From positions 121,669 to 185,668 of the forward strand of contig NZ_CP031314.1 in NCBI RefSeq assembly GCF_004799685.1: a DNA stretch of 64,000 bases, in the 5' to 3' direction. The stretch's first letter is position 1. The number at the start of each line of letters is the position of its first letter. Made by a program: the position numbers and the translations under genes. Positions 59,771 to 64,000 of the stretch are shown here, piece after piece. Below the pieces are notes generated by a model. That model was given only the letters and a program-made list of their open reading frames with translations. It made no database searches and was not told where the DNA came from. The stretch is from Halobellus limi. GTDB lineage: Archaea; Halobacteriota; Halobacteria; Halobacteriales; Haloferacaceae.

Positions 59771-60877
59771 ATGCCGTTCTTGGCCCTCCACGACGGTACC
59801 GAGGTCATCCCGAATCAGGTACAGAAAGGGGATCTCCTCGAGTGCCCGAAGTGCGGCGATCAATTAAAAATTCGCGACTCCCATCGCCGGAAGGGATCGT
59901 TCGTCGCGCGGCATTTCTACCACGCTGCTGAAGAGGAGACGGACTGTGGCGGTGAATCTCCACCTCATTTGCGGATGAAGTCGATCGCGTATTCGAAGCT
60001 CACGACCGAGTATCCCGACGCTACAATAGGACTAGAACAGCAGCTGGGTGACCGGCGTGCCGATATTCTCGTTGAGTTTCCACAGCCTCAGTTCCCTGAG
60101 GGCCGTGGCATCGGCGTCGAAGCACAGCACAAACACGAGGACAAGGATGTCGACGCAGTAACCGCTGAGTATCTCGCTGCAGGGTACAGCATCCTCTGGT
60201 TGGCAGAAGAGGACTTCTCCGGATTCAACGTCGATCTCTCTGGCATTCTCCCGACCTGGCCTCACGCGGTCCAACACGACTTCAGCGACGGGTATCACGG
60301 CGTCATCCACTGGCTCCGACAATCAAAGCCAGCCAATCCCTCGATGGACGTCGTCCTGCCGCGAGAATATCTAGCTGAACACAGCGAGGGTCTTCGTCGA
60401 GCATGGGAGTACGGGAAGTTCGATCAGGGAGGGCAATCGGACTGGAACGATCTCGGATTCTGGTGGTTGAGTGCCTCGTATGACCCGTACCAGAAGTGGT
60501 TCAAACTCACCGAAACGCCTGACGGGCGGACGATGCTTCAGCTCGGGAAGCAGGTCCGCGGTACTGAACACGTGCTCGCTCCAGTTCAGACTGAACACTC
60601 TCGGAATCGGGGGAAGGTTCACAGCTTGGCTTACGAGGTTGATTCAGCAGATACCTCCGCTGGCGAATGGGCAGATATCGAAAAGGCGTGGCTGGAAACC
60701 GGCTTACAGAGCACTTCGGTTATCTTCAAGCTCGTTGCAACTCCGAGCGGGGAGCTCGCTCTTTCGCTGGGAAAGTACAAGGAACACAGCGACGATGGCG
60801 AGTTCATTACCGTCTCTACCGAGTTCAAGCGTAATCTCAAAGAGAGTCTCCACGAACTCGCTAACCTTCTGGGGTGA
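59771..60877 (+). CDS. CoiA-like nuclease-domain protein
   Basis: This 368-residue protein has an N-terminal zinc site (CPKCGDQLKIRDSHRRKG), then FVARHFYHAAEEETDCGGES and HLRMKSIAYSKL. The endonuclease core ADILVEFPQPQF, then GIGVEAQHKHEDKDVDAVTA shows the D...ExQ pattern of the competence CoiA family. CoiA proteins belong to a PD-(D/E)xK-like nuclease group linked to recombination during DNA uptake. The C-terminal half is unrecognised. In this context it may be a defence nuclease. Confidence 0.75.
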   Translation: MPFLALHDGTEVIPNQVQKGDLLECPKCGDQLKIRDSHRRKGSFVARHFYHAAEEETDCGGESPPHLRMKSIAYSKLTTEYPDATIGLEQQLGDRRADILVEFPQPQFPEGRGIGVEAQHKHEDKDVDAVTAEYLAAGYSILWLAEEDFSGFNVDLSGILPTWPHAVQHDFSDGYHGVIHWLRQSKPANPSMDVVLPREYLAEHSEGLRRAWEYGKFDQGGQSDWNDLGFWWLSASYDPYQKWFKLTETPDGRTMLQLGKQVRGTEHVLAPVQTEHSRNRGKVHSLAYEVDSADTSAGEWADIEKAWLETGLQSTSVIFKLVATPSGELALSLGKYKEHSDDGEFITVSTEFKRNLKESLHELANLLG

Positions 60878-60940
60878 CCTGACTCGGCCCGGAAATCCGC
60901 CCACAACGGTAAATGGACGGACTACAAACAGCAGTCAATA

Positions 60941-63389
60941 ATGTCGGACGAGGCTGACGATTTGTATGATAAGTACATCGACTACGATGGCAGAGATCTC
61001 GATACCCGGAATGTCGGTGATGGGAAGGTAGTTCGGCCGATTACGGCCGAGAATTTCGAGATGGAGAAACGGACTCTGGGGGAGGTTCTCACCGATCAGA
61101 AGTTCAACGTACCAGAGTACCAGCGACTGTACTCGTGGAAGAACATCCATCACGAACAGTATTGGTCGGACATCGAGCAGTTCGTTAATGCCGACTTGGT
61201 CGCTGACCGACGCGAAGTTTCTGACGTGTTCTTCAGCTCGATGTACTTCGCGGTCAACGACGACAAACAGGTGTATGAGGTCATCGACGGCCAACAGCGG
61301 CTGACGACGACACACCTGCTGTTGCGCGTCCTTATGGAGCACCTCGAGGACGTCGATCCAGCCTCTATCGAGGACGATACCCTGGCGGAGTTCCGGGACT
61401 ACGGGATCGGGCGAATCACCGATATTCTCTATGTGGAGGAGTCGTTCGGCAAACGTGAGCCCCGGCTCACGCTGAACAAACACGACGCTGAATTTTTCAA
61501 AGCCCTCATGATGGGCCCTCCGCCCAGGTGGACTACCTCAAGAACGAGGCCGACTTCAGAATCCACGGGAACAACAGCGATGCGGTGCAAGTCTCGGAGT
61601 GTCTGGACCGGTTCGGCACTACGGACGATGACCTCGCGGACTTGGATACTGACTCGCTCTCCTCGGGGGCGTTCTTCAAACTGTACCGCTCACACCGGCG
61701 GTTGTTGAAGGCCTACGAGTTCTACGACGAGAAGATTAGCGGCGTCGTCGCCGACGCCGAGACGCCGGACGAGACTGTGCGAGCGCTCGTGAATATCCTT
61801 AACTACGTCTACAACTCCTACCACGTCGGGGAGTACCTGATTCGAGAGGCGGAGTCGGACTTCCGGATGCAGATCTTCGAGATTTTGAACGACCGCGGCG
61901 TCGATCTGACGAAGATCGACCGTATCAGGGCGGCGGTCGTGAACGCGTTCTTCGATACCGACGTGAAAGACGAGTACGTCGACAAGTGGGAGGACATCGT
62001 GGTGGCGTTCGCAACCGATGGTGATGCCATCGACGACTACCTCTCGATCTATCTGAGTATCGTCGACGATGGCATCGACAGGATTGGTGACGCGAGCGCC
62101 GAACTGACCAACGCCTTCGACACGAGGAACATCGACTCGGATGTCGTCCCGCGCCTTCGGAATCTCGATGAAGCGAAGGCCTTCCTCGACTACGCGCACG
62201 ACCTCGTCGACTACTACCAAGATATCACAACCACGGAGCTCGCCGCCGAGGACCTTGAGTTAGCCAGTCACCGAGAGCAGTGTCGGGAAATCCTTGTTCG
62301 CCTCAATAACCAACAGATGGACCAGTGGCGGCCATTCGTCCTGGCGCTCTACTATCACACCAATCCTGAATCGGAACGGGATGCAGCACAGTTCCACCGC
62401 GTACTAGAGACCATCGAGAAACTCAACCTGCGACGCCTCCTCATCTCTGAACGTCCGAGTATTTTCCGCGAGGTCTTCATCGAGGCCGTCGAGGAGTTCA
62501 ATCTCGCACCAACTGCCGACGCCACTCCAGATAGTGTATACGAGGCTTCTCGAGAGTACCTCATCACCGAGATGCGTTCCTCTACGCCGACGCTGTTCGG
62601 CGACCGGTTCGTCGATACGGTCGTTCAGACGCAGTCCTGGAGTACCGGAACGGCGCGACTGCTCTTCGGGAAGATCGCCCAGGATCACTTCGATGACAGT
62701 AGTCGTGCCGTCGAGCGAGACCTGAACATGGGGAACATCCATCTCGAACACGTCCTCCCGCAGACTCCCGTCAGCGACCCGGAAGACCCGACGTGGCTTC
62801 GGGAGTTTTTCAAACTCGACTCGGAGCCGGACATCGAGATCGCGTCAGAGATCGAACGCTATATCGAGCTGGTGCAGCGCTCTGATCTCGACGAAGAGGA
62901 GGAGCGACTGAAAGACAATATCTCGGAGTTCATCACGCAGGGGTTCATCGACGATATCGGGAACTTCCTCCTGCTCCGTGACACCGATAATATCGGGGCG
63001 AGTAATCGGCCACTCGCCGAGAAGATGACGCAGTACTACTCCGAGATCGACGGTTTCGCCAGTATCTACCCCAATCGGTATTTCACGGCCGAATACGGCA
63101 ACGTCGATCGCGACTCCCTCGACAAACTCCGTGAGCAGCACGATGGCGGTGACGTTTCGAATGTGGACGCCGATGTAGTGGCGTATTCAACTCCTTCTGG
63201 ACCTACGAGACTCTGCAGGATCGACGAATCGAGCTCCTCTTGGATATTCTGTCGACGCTTGGGTTCGATTCGTTTGAGGACGAGTTCGGGATTGAATCCG
63301 ACCAAGATGAGGTACGCCACGAATTCGAGAGAAGACGGACCAAGAGTTTGAGAAACGTCTGTCCGTCCGATCGCTTTAACCCCCTCTGA
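60941..63389 (+). pseudogene. Frameshifted DUF262/DUF1524 (GmrSD-like) restriction gene
   Basis: The N-terminal DUF262 part contains YEVIDGQQRLTTTHLLLRVL, the DGQQR motif of GmrS/DndB-like nucleotide binding. The frame breaks near 61508-61520 (LMMGP...), where one C appears missing in a C-run. The second frame continues from VDYLKNEADFRIHGN with HLEHVLPQTP (DUF1524 HNH-like) and DDIGNFLLLRDTDNIGASN. A further break near 63183 shifts into FNSFWTYETLQDRRIELLLD and a stop at 63387-63389. With two one-base corrections it encodes about 815 residues. GmrSD enzymes cut modified phage DNA. Confidence 0.8.
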
Positions 63390-63773
63390 GAAGTCGGTTT
63401 TGCGAGTACCTGTCGAAGCCTTCTCAGCTGACTATCCTATCCAGCTTCGCATCCCCACAGAAGGTGCCGACCTCCTTTGCCGAAACGAAAGGAACGAACG
63501 AAACGAATAGAATGAATGGTATGAAGTAAACGAGATCGATGAATTGAATTCTCCAAACGAACTGGTTTGTCTTTGGTTGGCCTTTAGCAGAAACGAACAA
63601 AACGAACGGAACGAATTGAGTGATAGAAATGAACGCAATTAGTTCAACGAGCGAAACGAACAGTTGGTTTTAACATCGTAGTAATCCTCTCACCGAGTGA
63701 AACACCCTCACCGAACGCACCGAACTAAACGACCAAAACGAACGAAACGAACATAACGAGAAAAACGAAGCTA
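63390..63773. repeat. Field of short A-rich repeats upstream of parA
   Basis: No gene. The 5-mer ACGAA and its forms GAACG and CGAAA recur dozens of times in runs at about 63480-63515, 63590-63660 and 63695-63770 (for example GAACGAAACGAA). A TATA-like GGTTTTAAC lies at about 63665. Short helically phased repeats beside parA are typical of plasmid centromeres or operator arrays; this is inference. Confidence 0.55.
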
Positions 63774-64000
63774 ATGACCGACACCAATACCGCACGAATC
63801 ACGGTAGCGAACCAGAAGGGAGGCGCGGGGGAAGACAACCGACGTCATTCATACTGGTGGCGCACTCTCTGCGCGAGGCCACGACGTCCTCCTGGTCGAT
63901 ATCGATTATCACGGCGGGCTCACCTGCTCGCTTGGCTACAACGATCTGTACTACGATACCGACCGTACGACGCTGTTTCGACGTCCTCGACTTCGACCAG
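63774..64000 (+). pseudogene. parA: parA/soj partition ATPase, 5' part, frameshifted
   Basis: Starts MTDTNTARITVANQKGGAG, the deviant Walker A of ParA. It then loses frame because the G-run at 63827-63831 has five G where four would give GKTT. The sensible continuation reads TTDVIHTGGALSARGHDVLL, then VDIDYHGGLTCSLGYNDLYY. A second extra base (T at 63976-63978) shifts the end, where FDVLDFDQ is expected. The gene runs off the window. ParA ATPases segregate plasmids with ParB and a centromere. Two homopolymer indels in 230 bp suggest sequence errors. Confidence 0.75.

Noticed and set aside
63432..63638. Minus-strand frame rich in Ser-Phe-Arg repeats
   Set aside because: It is a translation of the ACGAA-type repeats, not a gene.
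1..64000. rRNA, tRNA and intact insertion sequences
   Set aside because: Looked for characteristic tRNA ends, rRNA-like conserved stretches and transposase motifs by eye; none seen.

Overview
The window looks like part of a haloarchaeal (class Halobacteria) megaplasmid or plasmid-derived accessory region. The predicted proteins are very acidic, most genes are GC-rich, and the start signals mix GAGGTGA ribosome sites with leaderless TATA promoters. The general machinery is archaeal: a TFB, two Orc1/Cdc6 proteins and an RPA-like OB-fold protein. No rRNA, tRNA, CRISPR array or intact insertion sequence was seen.

Layout. 1-25 kb is a mosaic of short co-directional plasmid genes, many of them zinc-ribbon proteins of unknown role. 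It starts with the 3' end of a primase-like gene and a repeat-rich gap, and includes a TFB, two DUF6166-type paralogues, a Mom/GNAT-like protein and an Mrr-type restriction gene. It is interrupted by an AT-rich three-gene island (4.0-7.2 kb) and a Zn/Cd-type P1B ATPase with its regulator (13.2-16.3 kb). 26-33 kb is a metal-resistance block: peroxiredoxin, HxlR-type regulator, MerA, NikR-like regulator, NicO-type transporter, ArsR-like regulator, Cu-type P-ATPase and CopZ-like chaperone. 33-39.7 kb returns to small plasmid genes, with an ArdC-like antirestriction metalloprotein and an AbiE-like toxin-antitoxin pair. 39.9-43.2 kb is the replication module: two orc genes, with 20-bp ORB-like repeats in inverted pairs around the first. 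43.2-45.3 kb holds three unknown genes. 45.3-60.9 kb is a defence island built on a DUF499 ATPase / DUF3780 / DUF1156 methylase / PLD-SNF2 helicase / endonuclease operon (Hma-like), followed by HEPN, HhH and CoiA-like genes. The window ends with a frameshifted GmrSD-like gene, a field of short A-rich repeats and the start of a frameshifted parA.

Two dispersed cis-elements tie the small plasmid genes together. One is an inverted repeat, TTAACCAACA - about 21 nt - TGTTGGTTAA, present at seven intergenic places. The other is a leader element: usually a T-rich tract followed by a GC stem whose arms vary while the loop keeps a purine-rich RRNGGG(T/C) core, found just upstream of about a dozen start codons. 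In four places the inverted repeat runs straight into the leader hairpin. I know of no description of either; together they look like a shared control layer for the plasmid's accessory genes.

Several one-base frame breaks, some clearly in homopolymers (39.5 kb, 61.5 kb, 63.2 kb, 63.83 kb, 63.98 kb), may be sequencing errors rather than true pseudogenes.
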